Shown here piece after piece: positions 1 through 10,025 of a DNA stretch of 64,000 nt. Position numbers and translations under genes: made by a program. The notes below the pieces were generated by a model that saw only the letters and a list, made by a program, of their open reading frames with translations, was not told the DNA's origin and did no database searches. Position 1 is the first letter of the stretch, and the number at the start of each line of letters is the position of its first letter. Location: the NCBI GenBank assembly GCA_003996215.1, contig QJPP01000829.1, positions 620,001-684,000 of the forward strand, written 5' to 3'. This DNA comes from Jaltomata sinuosa (Eukaryota > Streptophyta > Magnoliopsida > Solanales > Solanaceae).

Positions 1-1230
1 ACCCAAACATAATAAGATAAAGGGGCTGTCCAAAGACACAATACCCAAAACACCACTTCGTGGCTCAGAAAACTGTAAAAATGATACTAGAACATGTAAA
101 TACGAAGGAGGATCGCAAAAGGAAGGTTACCTTGACAAAAAGCTTTGAAATACCAAGCTAAACATGCTGTTATAAGGACCCACCATGAGCTGTAACAATA
201 TACGGCAAGAAAACACGACAAACATGCCGATAACAATAAGTTCTCCTCGAAATTGATTCTAAAGCTCAAATTAAGAATGAGTCAAGGATTTAGAACTCTT
301 ACCTTCCGATAATCAAATGATAATACCATAAAAATATCAGTTCCACGAACTACCTCCTTGAAGTAGCAACAAACGGAGCCAAAACGACGAGAAAACTATA
401 CCACGACATTGAGCTCGCGATGTAGAGCAACTTCCGTTAAACTTCCAAATTGAAAGCATCAAAGTCCATGGAGTATTTATAAGGTTTATATCTGATTTTG
501 TAAGGTTTTGGTCTGTTTTATGGGTTTAAAACGAAGGAGAAGCTGATTTATAAAGGCAAACCGACTTAGGATGTGGGCCCCACTTTGACGTGTCTGCTTG
601 TGCAGTCTCGCAAAAACGCAAATATCTCTCTATTCTGAAGTCGTATGGACAAACGGTTTAGTGATTTGGAAACTAGACTCGTAGACCTTCGATTTGGTAT
701 ATTGGGGGGACCACTAACTCTTTATATATAGGGAGTAACACCCCAAGACATTTAACCCAAATTTGAAGAGAATTCCTTAAAGGAATTTACAATAACTTTT
801 TACGACTTTTGTTTCGCAACTTGCTTGACTTCAAAACTTATCATACGACCATTTTGCGATTATAATACTTCATAACACATCCTTCTTAGTATATTAGGCA
901 CTATTAGTCTTACCCCAAAGGCACGGGTTACTTTAAACCTTCCTAACGGGCGAGGTGTTACACGAGGCATTTCTTTAACTCAAAATTTCGAGTAAGGGAT
1001 TCCTTTGACCTAGAACCTTGGTTTAATTCTTTGATATTAACAAGAATGTTGTTGAAAGTAAACGATTTCCAAAGTTGAAGCTCTAAAATGAGGAACGGCC
1101 ATAAAGACCAAACAAACGGCCCGGGCATCAAACTACCGGTCCCGATAAGCCATGAATGATTTGGGCCGCTACAAGTAAGCTCTAATGGTACAAGAAAGGC
1201 AAAAATGTGTAAATGACCGGAAGGATCATT
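1..1230. mobile_element. LTR-retrotransposon-like non-coding DNA
   Basis: No protein-coding frame is visible. The text differs in style from the rest of the window. Phrases such as gggcgaggtgttac near 950 and atgaccggaaggatcatta near 1215 recall the LTR and untranslated parts of Ty3/gypsy elements that I associate with Solanaceae nuclear DNA. I cannot delimit LTR ends, a primer-binding site or a target-site duplication. Mitochondrial-looking spacer seems to begin around 1230, so this would be the left edge of the organellar block. The assignment rests on recollection of motifs, not alignment; an unrelated nuclear spacer is possible. Confidence 0.4.
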
Positions 1231-4091
1231 ACATCCTGTCTCAGGGAATGGGCTTGAAGGCTAGTGGTCATATTACTCGTCTAAGGGGAAATGCCTTTTC
1301 TTGGACTATCCCCATTTTCCTATTGCTTTCTTGAGTTGATGTTTAACTTCTAGGGGATTCAATCTTCCTCGAGGTTTTCGTGGGAGTTACTTTTTGATGC
1401 CCATTCGCGAGTGGATAGAGGTAAATTTGCTTGTTCCAATAGTTAGTCTAACCCTTTTCCCGCAGCATTCTATTCAAAGTAGTCAAAAAATTCTAAGACG
1501 GAGAAAGTGGTAATGCTCTTTGATTGCATCCACTTACTTGATCTTTAATCGTCTAGCTTTCCCCTAAGCACCTTTTGCCTATGTTGTCTCAGTCTTGGAT
1601 AGAGTCCATTACCTATCTTTCTTTATTTGAATGAGACTATCTGATTTTCATCTCAAACTGAATGTAATAAGAGTGAAAAATTAGGAAATTTCATACGAAA
1701 GGGAGGCTATGTAGTATGGCCCCTATCCCTTCTTTTTACGCCAGTTGCTCTGATCCTTATCCCTTTGGGGCTAGATCTCAGCTCAAATCATCCTTAGATG
1801 CTAGCGATCTTTTCACCGAAGAACTGTTCAAAGAGGAAACTGGCTTTCTATCTTTGAAGGGTTTACCCACAGACCAGAGGTTTAAGGCTCTCACCTTCTT
1901 TTCAAATCAAAGAAAGAAGAGCCCTTCGATTCTGTCCCTTTGCCGCTTTCCTTTATGAGGGAGGTTTGTGCACATGAATTAACAGTCAAAGTCTGAGAAA
2001 GATGGCATAGAGCATAGAATGAGATTGATGCTTCAAATGACCTATTTTTTGGGTTGTGATGGAAGGAGCTGTGACACTTTTGGAAGGGGGAATCAGACTA
2101 GGCTGTCACTGTTCTAGAAGAGGAAGCATAGCTAGCATGTTAAACCATGTCTTTCAATGGTGAAAGATAGCCCTAAAGTGAGGGCCTCAGAGATAGTATT
2201 TCTCAATTGTCGATCGACGTGACAATCATGCCTGCTTGATAAAGCCTTTTTCATTCAGTCTCCCAATAAACGAAAAAGGATTTCTTTCCCTCTTATTCTA
2301 CAATATTATTCTTTATTATGATAGGCGACTTTCATTTTATATAGCAGTAAAAGCTTCCTTTTTTCTTTCAACCATGTAAGCAATGTAGAGTTCATAAGGA
2401 CTAGTAAGAAAGGAATGCCATTGATTCCCGTTGGAGGACTGCATTTTGCGCCCTTTCTTTCTCTATTCTATCACTTTCATTCTGGAGGACATTTTCATTT
2501 CCATCCACCAGCTCTATCGCTTTATGTATTATCAACTATAAGAGTTGTAAAGCCTTGGCTTGTCTATCTAGTAGCGCACCCCTTGCTCAAAGGTGGTAAC
2601 AAGTTCAGGATTTCGAATAGATGGTCCAGGCGGGAATCCAGCCATAGAAAGCAAGGAAGATTGAAGCAGAGTTTAGGCTCGCTTCACCTAAATGACTTAA
2701 AGCTAGCAACCCAGAAATGAAAAGTGGAAGATGAGCTAGATCGACCAGTTCTGACACGACCGAACAAGCCGGCATTGGTGATAGGTTGAGATTGCCCCTA
2801 ACAATACTCTGGAGGATAGACAGAAAACCCCGCTGGTATGCTGGGTGTATACTCAGATTATTTGAACCATCCCAATCGTTCAATCAACCAAATCGACAAA
2901 GAATGGGCCCTCTGTTATATATGGAATATGAGGTGGATATGCGCTACCAGTCCAGGTGTGATTAAGACTGAACCAAGAACATCACTAGTTCAACCAAGTA
3001 CCGGCTCGATACACTTTCTTCATCTCCCTCCTCTTCATTTAGCATACGGGCTTTCTACTAAAGAAAGGAAGCAATAGAGAATGACTAATGGAGATACTGC
3101 ATAAATACTACTGGAATAGACAAAAAGAAAAAAAAAGGGATTCACAGGCAGTGAAGGGAACCAAGGGAGAGGAATCATTCCATTCAAATCACAAGTTCGG
3201 GAGCTCATCAACTACACAACCAGACCCAGGCTTTTCAAAGCTCAACAAATTATTTTCAATCATTCAATTAAGGAGTCATGCTTACCTTTCAGGTAGTGGT
3301 AAAGCCAAAGAAGAATGATAATTGAGAAAGTTTTCTATGGTTTTTTCACTTCAATAGCAGAAGAAAAGAAGTCAAATCCATGCAGCTTTCATGCCCAGCC
3401 CATCCTAAAGATCCTATCCTCTTGCAGCTGGAGCTCTTGATGGCACGGGCAAGACAGTTCATGAATGAATGACGAGTTTTCTATTTACTAGAATATCTTT
3501 CATGCGAAGGAAGCTTCTTTTTATAAGGCAAAACAATGGCTACCTTAATAAATACTTTTTCAATACCGACAGCTGCACCCATTGATTTAGGAACAAGAAA
3601 GAATATATTATCCGCTTCCCTCTAAGCCTCACGCGAAAAGTGGATATCTTCCCCTCCTTTTAGTTGAGCTGGAATGGGTTCCTTCCTATCGCTTTTCTCT
3701 ACCCAGGATTGCTACCTTTTTCTGGGAATTCTAAAAATAGATGTTTCAAAATAGACTTCTATGAGTGAAAGACAGGTTTAAACTAAAAAGACAGGGAATT
3801 AGCCAACTTGCACGATTGAACTCTCTTCTTTTTATAACTCGAGAGAAAAGCACTTTGACTTTCCTACTAGAAGTGATGCCATGCTGTTCTAAATGTTACT
3901 TACGTCATCCAATAATCGGGGGCCCATTTCAGACCAATATAGGTTAAGCTCTAGGGAAAGGATTGCCTCCTTATCTTCTAAACAATAGGAAGAATCTTAA
4001 TATGCTATCAACTTTTCTATTCTACTCTCTCATGGTTATAGAAGATTTTTTCTATTTGGTTCAAAAATGGCAATAGCTAGTATTTGTTTTC
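1231..4091. other. Spacer without recognisable gene
   Basis: Short open frames exist (for example 1716-1958 and 2415-2720 on the plus strand) but none resembles a known family and none shows protein-like composition beyond chance. The base composition and the many short purine or pyrimidine runs look like plant mitochondrial spacer. I see no RNA gene here. Confidence 0.5.
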
Positions 4092-4227
4092 AAGATATTG
4101 CGTATAAAGAGAAAGATAGTCAGTCCTCTTGGGCGGCCGAGAGTGTTATGTAAAAAGGACCAAGGAGGATCCTATCCGTCAGGAGAAAGAGGAGGAGTAG
4201 GAGCTAGCTTTAGGGGCGAAATCAAAT
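4092..4227 (+). repeat. rpl2 leader repeat, copy A
   Basis: This segment, containing gggcggccgagagtgttatg and the following tccgtcaggagaa, lies directly upstream of the mitochondrial rpl2 start. Nearly the same sequence recurs at 55099-55233 (plus strand, before rps19) and inverted at about 55855-55985 (before an rpl2 fragment). It is probably the ancestral 5' untranslated or promoter region of the rpl2 / rps19-rps3 transcription unit. The copies differ by scattered substitutions and small indels, so they have diverged independently. Confidence 0.8.
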
Positions 4228-4239
4228 GAGAGATAAACA

Positions 4240-7076
4240 ATGAGACAAAGGAGAGCACTTAGACAATTCACTTTGAGTACAATGAGGTCTGCTGGTAGGA
4301 ATTCCTCAGGGCGTATTATGATTTTTCACCGAGGGGGTGGATCGAAGCGAAGAATTGATCTGAAATGAAGCACTTCGTCTATAGGCATTGTAGAAAGGAT
4401 AGAATGTGCACCTAATCATTCTTCTCGAATTGCTCTAGCACGATGGACCAGGAAGGAGGGTCTGCCAAAGAAAATGCAACACGATAGAAGAGTTTGCTCC
4501 GTTGCGTAATATTCTCGAATCAAAATCAACCACTACTACCATGTGCGCTCCATTTTTGTTCTCTTCCCTGCTTGGGAAGGGGGATCAAAGAAAGGTAGCT
4601 TTATTCTCTCCTGGACGGATGGAAACTTATGTAGTGGTTGGCCTTCCTACTAGAATGCCTTCTTGGTCAAAAAGCCCCAATTTTACTAGTAAGGACACAG
4701 GAAGCAAAAAAACTTGTGCGAAGGACGTTTTCTTCTCTGCCCTCTCCTCTTAAAAGTCCAAGGGAGAGACTGCATCCCTTTTCTTTGGTAGCTCTTTTGG
4801 TTTCCTAAGGATAGTGGTAGCTGGGGAAAAGACTGCTTTCTTCGCTCTGCAAATGAGAGAGAAAGTTAGAGGAAAAAAATGTTCTCTCTTTACGAGATCC
4901 GAAAGTGGAGAATCTATGGGGACATAGGATTAAACGTAAAGCAGCGCTCTCATGGAAGAGTTTTAAGCGACAAGAGACTTTAGGGCTTGTTAGAGCTTCT
5001 GAGTGTAACGAATCAAAGCCAAAGACAGATCAAGGTAGCTTGCCTGCCAAGCCGATAGGTGAAGGCCTGTCGTGTGACCTGTTGGTCCTAAGCAATGTCT
5101 TGCGCGAAGTGACCCATTTAGAAAAAGCTCCCCTTTATGTTAGAGGAGCACTAAAATTCACCTTTTATTGAATGCGGGTATCAAATCCCGCTGCTGAGAT
5201 GTCCAGCAGATTCTTGGGCCTTTACGAATGGCCGGCCACCTTTTACGTTAGAAGAGAAAAAGGCCCAGGGCATAGCAGGATGAACTAATGTGAATGAGTG
5301 TAAGCTTCGTTGCCCGAAAATGATTGGTGCTTACCACACTAGGTGCTACCATGGTAGCAAGAGAGGCTAGGTGGTGACAATTGAGAGGTTGTCACTGAGC
5401 ATTCCTAGTCACACGGGAAAAGAGGTCAAATGGCAAGGCAAGGCCATACACCCGTTTGGCTTCTCGCGGAGTATAGCTCACATCCAAACATCTGATTGGG
5501 GAATTGGGTAACGCCCATGAAGCTCTGGCGAAAAGGGAAGGACTGCCAGGCCGTATGCCCATGGGTGAAGGATTCTTCGAAAAAGCGCGGGCTGACTCGG
5601 AGACCTGGGACCTTGGCTTAGTAATGAATGAATGGAAGATCTTCAAGCTTTCTCCGCCAGTGGCTTATGTAGTGGTCAGCCTTATAAAACTCGCTAAGCC
5701 TCACTTCCCTTTCTCCTTCACTTATTAAGTGGAAAATAGTCATCAGCATTCTATAAGCAACTTGGCCGAGTCTACGAAGCTTTGCTTTTCTTGTAGTCGG
5801 CTCGTAATTCCTCCCTTCATTTGATTGCCTCCTTTCAGATTAGAATGCCTAATGCCTATTATTTAGTGCTAGAAGCTAACCGCCATAAGCTCACCTTTTG
5901 GGTCTCGCTTACAGCAAGGAGGTCAAGCATTCTGCCAGACGTCCCAGCCTGGGAGCCCCATTTGCCTTTGGTACTTCAGTAGATCTTCTAAAATTAAAAT
6001 CGTTACTTCAGCCTTAACTACAACTATATTATGCAAGCCCCGCCGATACCTACCTATAGAATCAAATTCAAATAAAAAACAGTGACGACGACTTTCTAGG
6101 TTTATGGATTCAGTCAGCTAAACTCCATCAAACTCCTCAATCAATATCAACAAGATGTCGTGACTGCTTAGGTTTGGTTTACTTTGGTTTGAATGTAAAC
6201 TAAAATAAGCGGCGTTTATTCAAACAAAGGGAACCGAAGGTTTACTTGTTTAGTAGAAAGTAGTTCTACTATTAAGATGTTTAATATTAATAAGAAATAT
6301 TCAGTGTTGTAGCTGTAGAACAGAATGCCGTTCGCCCGTACTTTGACTTTCTGAGAAGGACTTAAGTAGCTAAGTTTCCAAAGGTGAACACCCCCCTGTC
6401 CTTTATAGTATAGTCGTAAAGGGCTTCTAAGAAAAGTAAGGAAGAATTCAAAAGGATGACCACTATCTCATATGCATTATGGTGGTAAAACTGATAACTT
6501 CACGGCTCTATACCAAGTCATGAGCGATAGAGAAGCCAAGCCATCATATATAGGCGAAGGGATGAAAGCCCGACGAAGGCCTATGCTACAGTATGAAAAA
6601 AAGTAGGTTGAGGTTATGAAGTCACTTAGCCGTATACTATACAAAGGGAAAGGTGTCGATATAGAGTCACGTCAGCTGTGGATATAGACTAGGCTATAAG
6701 GAATGGAGTCTTAAAATATGGACCGAGACTACACTAAGGAACAAGGAAGCTTGACTGAGAAAAGAAGTCAAGGAACGAAGCAGCTTCTCTAATAGCCCCG
6801 TTGAATAGGCGGGTGAAGACTTTTTGAAAAAGTCTTTTTTGTCTAGTAAATGCATATTTTTCTATTTAGAGAGAGGGGGCTTCAAGTTCTTAGGAAGAGC
6901 TGTACGAGATAGCTCACATATGGTTCGGGAGCCGAGACCCTGCGCAGGGGCTTAGGTCAACACTTATATAATAGCCAGTCATCAATTGGAGGCGGTCAAG
7001 ATGGTGATGAATTACGATTGGTCTAAACCTTTGACTAGTGACTTATTGCGGCCTGCCCAGAATGCCCATACATACT
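4240..7076 (+). pseudogene. rpl2: Mitochondrial ribosomal protein L2, broken, 3' truncated
   Basis: The mitochondrial large-subunit protein uL2 is encoded here in two exons. Exon 1 (4240 to about 5071) starts MRQRRALRQFTLSTMRSAGR and keeps the RIMIFHRGGGSKRRID stretch. A TGA at 4366-4368 replaces the CGA arginine codon that follows DLK. A frameshift near 4480-4500 moves the reading to the frame beginning RNILESKSTTTT, and a further stop near 4751 and more damage precede HRIKRKAALSWKSF at about 4925. Exon 1 runs out at KPIGEG. Exon 2 (6962-7076) reads TYIIASHQLEAVKMVMN and LLRPAQNAHTY, then homology ends abruptly, so most of exon 2 is missing. The gene cannot encode a working protein. The retained plant-specific long exon 1 and group II intron identify it as the mitochondrial, not the plastid, gene. 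Confidence 0.93.
5072..6961 (+). other. Group II intron of mitochondrial rpl2
   Basis: The intron begins at about 5072 with gtgtgacc, a decayed form of the group II 5' consensus, and ends in AC before exon 2. A domain V hairpin is visible at 6897-6926, beginning gagctgtacgag and ending tggttc; it is a little shorter than the usual 34 nt, which fits decay. A perfect 10-bp inverted repeat with a one-base centre lies at 6816-6836. I see no intron-encoded protein. The 5' border is inferred from the end of exon 1 homology. Confidence 0.7.
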
Positions 7077-7116
7077 AAGACCTTATTCACACGATGAAAT
7101 TTTTATATAAAGAAAG

Positions 7117-7620
7117 ATGTGGACTGGAGAGTTTGCATTGAGGTCAATATGCTTAACACATCGTAGTTGGACAACTTATCGAAGAAAGGAGAAAAAAAGT
7201 CTTTTTTGTCGGCATCACACATATAACATGTGTGCCGTGAGTGAGAGGTCAATCACTTTCAGCTCTTCTTTCAAAATTCAACAACATGATGAAGAGCTCT
7301 TTTCGGCTCGAACCTTCTTTTTTTTGCTTTCTAGAAATATCATACATAAGAGAAGAAAGATGCTAGCAGAGGGTGCGGAAGTGCCACACCTTCATGGATT
7401 GCTCGAGTGTAGTGTACTGATTCTTATCGAGATTGGGTTGGTGTTCAGTGTGGGAAGTCTCCTATATCAAAATAGTAAGAGAAGAAGAAGGACTTCTCTC
7501 AGATCTTTACGTTTCACATTTGAATTTCCCCTAATTGGAATTCCTCTCCTATGTTTATGTTCTCAAAACCCCTTCCCTTTTTACTGGAATTTTCTGCGAT
7601 CCTTTTTTCTACTATTTTAG
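7117..7620 (+). CDS. Unrecognised ORF upstream of the chimeric ORF
   Basis: An open frame of 167 codons follows the rpl2 stub. From the internal ATG at about 7360 it reads MLAEGAEVPHLHGLLECSV, then a hydrophobic stretch ending near SLLYQNSK and a basic cluster KRRRRTS. It overlaps the next ORF in another frame by about 70 bases. The hydrophobic part could be one membrane helix. I recognise no family. It may be the 5' part of the same chimeric gene as the next ORF, separated by a frameshift, or chance coding in rearranged DNA. Confidence 0.22.
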   Translation: MWTGEFALRSICLTHRSWTTYRRKEKKSLFCRHHTYNMCAVSERSITFSSSFKIQQHDEELFSARTFFFLLSRNIIHKRRKMLAEGAEVPHLHGLLECSVLILIEIGLVFSVGSLLYQNSKRRRRTSLRSLRFTFEFPLIGIPLLCLCSQNPFPFYWNFLRSFFLLF

Positions 7621-8021
7621 CGATTATGCTTGAGATAAAACTATTTAGATGGTATTTTCTATTGTATAATTTTTTCTTGTCTGAGTTGGAGTTAGAAATA
7701 CATCACAATTTCTTTTTCTTCGTTATTCTGATTTTGGTTTTCGTATCATGGATCTTGGTTCACACTTTATGGCATTTCCACTATAAAAAGAATCCATACA
7801 TTTCTCGTGTACCTATTATGGAAAGTATTTGGACTCTGTCTCTTTTTCTTTCGTTCTCTTTTTTCTTTTCTAAATTATTGTTAGAAACGGTAGACTGTGC
7901 AGGAAAGGATTTGGGTGGGGGAGCGTCTACTTCCTCTCCCAAGCCTGATGAATGGAAAATGGCGCTAGATCTACCGGATAATCAAGTTGCACCGGAATGT
8001 CTACACTCCCATGTTAAATAA
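7551..8021 (+). CDS. Chimeric membrane ORF with cox2-like core
   Basis: The 156-residue product has a hydrophobic N-terminus (two possible helices before residue 45), then at about residues 51-79 a stretch reading IHHNFFFFVILILVFVSW and ending LWHFHYKKNP. This closely matches the first transmembrane helix and following loop of plant COX2 (LHHD..FFLILILVFVSW, LWHFHYKKNP). After that it diverges to another hydrophobic segment and a polar tail ending PDEWKMALDLPDNQ. COX2 copper ligands are absent, so it is not an oxidase subunit. It lies between the truncated rpl2 exon 2 and the 3' half of nad5 intron 3. Chimeras of respiratory-gene pieces with unknown sequence are the usual form of cytoplasmic-male-sterility ORFs, but nothing here shows expression or such a role. 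Unlike neighbouring genes, the frame is open. Confidence 0.5.
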   Translation: MFMFSKPLPFLLEFSAILFSTILAIMLEIKLFRWYFLLYNFFLSELELEIHHNFFFFVILILVFVSWILVHTLWHFHYKKNPYISRVPIMESIWTLSLFLSFSFFFSKLLLETVDCAGKDLGGGASTSSPKPDEWKMALDLPDNQVAPECLHSHVK

Positions 8022-8382
8022 AAGTTAAGATACCTCTTTAATATCGGGCGAAAGACGACCCTTTCCGATGCGATGTTTGACAACTTTATTTCCCCCTTGG
8101 CGTTAGAGCGGCAAAAGCGTGTTTTGCAAAGGCTGTCCTTGTAAGAATAAATTCACTTCAATTATTTCATTACAATAGAGGGGATCACATTCCATTTAAA
8201 TTCTCCTTGAAAAAGGAGAAAGAAAGACTCCTTTCTATTGTCTGGGAATACGAGGATAAATTACCCGATGAATAATAGGTACCCACACCCTAAGAAGAGT
8301 TAGTGAGCCGTGTAATAGGTGACCATTTCACGCAGTTCGGGGGGCACTTGAGTCAGCCACCGGTGCTCGACAACGTCTTGAC
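8022..8382 (+). other. 3' half of trans-split nad5 intron 3
   Basis: The stretch before nad5 exon 4 ends with a canonical 34-nt group II domain V at 8305-8338, starting gagccgtgtaatag and ending cagttc, followed by a domain VI-like hairpin and an AC border at 8381-8382. In angiosperms exon 4 of nad5 is joined to the tiny exon 3 by trans-splicing, so a 3' half-intron without an upstream exon is the expected arrangement. The 5' limit of the intron piece is not visible; I placed it after the chimeric ORF. Confidence 0.75.
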
Positions 8383-10025
8383 CCCATCCAATTTTTGGGC
8401 CAATTCCCCCTTTGTACTACCAAAAAATGAGATTCTTGCCGAATCCGAGTTTGCTGCTCAAACCATTACCAAACTAATACCTATTCTATTTAGTACTTTA
8501 GGTGCTTATGTTGCATATAATTTTAATCCCGTAGCAGATTAATTCCAACGATCCTTTAAAACTAGTACTATTAGTAATCGACTCTATAGCTTCTTCAATA
8601 AACGTTGGTTTTTCAATCAAGTTTTGAATGACTTTCTAGTCAGATCGTTCCTGCGTTTTGGATATGAAGTATCCTTCGAAGCTTTAGACAAAGGTGCTAT
8701 TGAGATATTGGGACCCTTATGGTATCTCGTATACATTCCGATGATTGGCCGAGCGAATAAGTCAACTTCAAAGTGGATTTGTTGTGCGAAGAGTGCGTTA
8801 TGACCCGTGGTCGCCTGCCTAGTGGGGGTGGCTCCTCAATTGTGGGTAAATAGGAAACCCGATTCTACGAACCCGAGGAAAGGCTGCACGGTAGTAGTAG
8901 GGGCGTTAAAACCAGAGCTTTTTATAGTGCTAGCAGGAATGCAAGTTAATGAATCCCATCCCCTAGCGAGTGAAGTGCTTACGCCCCTTTAGAAATAGGG
9001 GCGAGCAAAAAAGCTCGTTCTTCCATTTTGAGATCGTTAGATTAGTAAGATCATAATAGAGTCTCTTTACTTTCTATTATATTAGTCAAGCGGTAGCGCC
9101 CTACAACTAGTATAGTATAGCATAGCAACCAGCTTCAAAGCTTACCTGATTAAAATAAAAAGTATTCTAAAAAAAGAGAAAGGTTAGGGGGTCGTTAGAC
9201 CGTAGCTTGATGCTTGCTGTCTAATTCACGAGCCTTCACTGCCCTGTTCTGTAACTTCCCTTCTTTAGTCTATCCACGAGGCTGTAAAAAGAGAGAAAGG
9301 GGCGGCTATCTAGCGGGAGTCATTTCGGTTGTATGCCATGAGGTCCCTATGGATAAGGGGACAAATGAATCATCACTTTTGGGCGTAGACAGCCCTCTAC
9401 CATATATCCCATTGCATTCCATCATCTTGTATTGTACTATGCCATATCAGACCAGATAGATCTATTGAGTGAGAAAAAGGTCAAAATCTTTCTTTCGAAT
9501 TAGATATTCTTTTTATATTGATAGGGATCCCCATTCATTCCTAGATTCCCATCACTACAGACTTATTATCCCTACATAACTACATGGTAGTGGTCTAGGG
9601 AGCGCAATTGCTAGAGCACAGGAGAATTAAGAGTAATAATTTCAGCAAGAGCATCCAGACGGACTACTATAGTGAGTCTAGTGACTACTAGAGTAGAGTT
9701 AAGTCAAAAGGTATGGTATAGCAGCCTTTCCGAGCGAGCCTCTGGGATCTCCTGTAAACCCCCATGATGTGTAAAAGAAGGATATTAGGGGAAGCAGTGA
9801 GTGGAGATTTCCCTATAGAGAGCCGGATGAGGGGAGACCCTGGCGTCCGGTTCGGAGGGCAGGGTATCCCGACCCTACTATCATTATGACTTTGCAATGT
9901 TACTTGGTTCAACTCTATTTGTGACCTTTTCTCGTATGTGAGACTCTCTATCTTCTTGGGTAGATAATAAATCGTCTTTCATTTGGATAGTGAGTAGTTT
10001 TTATAATATTAAGTCAAGTCAATAA
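8383..10025 (+). pseudogene. nad5: NADH dehydrogenase subunit 5, exons 4-5, decayed
   Basis: These are the C-terminal exons of the complex I proton-pumping subunit ND5. Exon 4 (8383-8783) contains ANSPFVLPKNEILAESEFAA and ITKLIPILFSTLGAYVAYN. It is interrupted by TAA at 8540-8542 (CAA in functional genes), a one-base insertion in the run near 8716 and TGA at 8742-8744 (CGA in functional genes). It ends SGFV just before the intron GTGCG. Exon 5 (9879-10025) reads YHYDFAMLLGSTLFVTFSRM, then TGA at 9939-9941 where tryptophan is expected, and ends KSSQ-stop. Exons 1-3 are not in the window, as expected for a trans-spliced gene. Exon lengths are close to normal, so the copy decayed by point changes rather than rearrangement. 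Confidence 0.95.
8784..9878 (+). other. Group II intron 4 of nad5
   Basis: The intron opens with a perfect gtgcga at 8784 and closes with AC at 9878. Domain V is complete at 9820-9853 (gagccggatgaggggagacc, ending ccggttc). The splicing signals are therefore better preserved than the exons. Short open frames inside it are not gene-like. Length is about 1.1 kb, close to the usual size of this intron. Confidence 0.88.
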
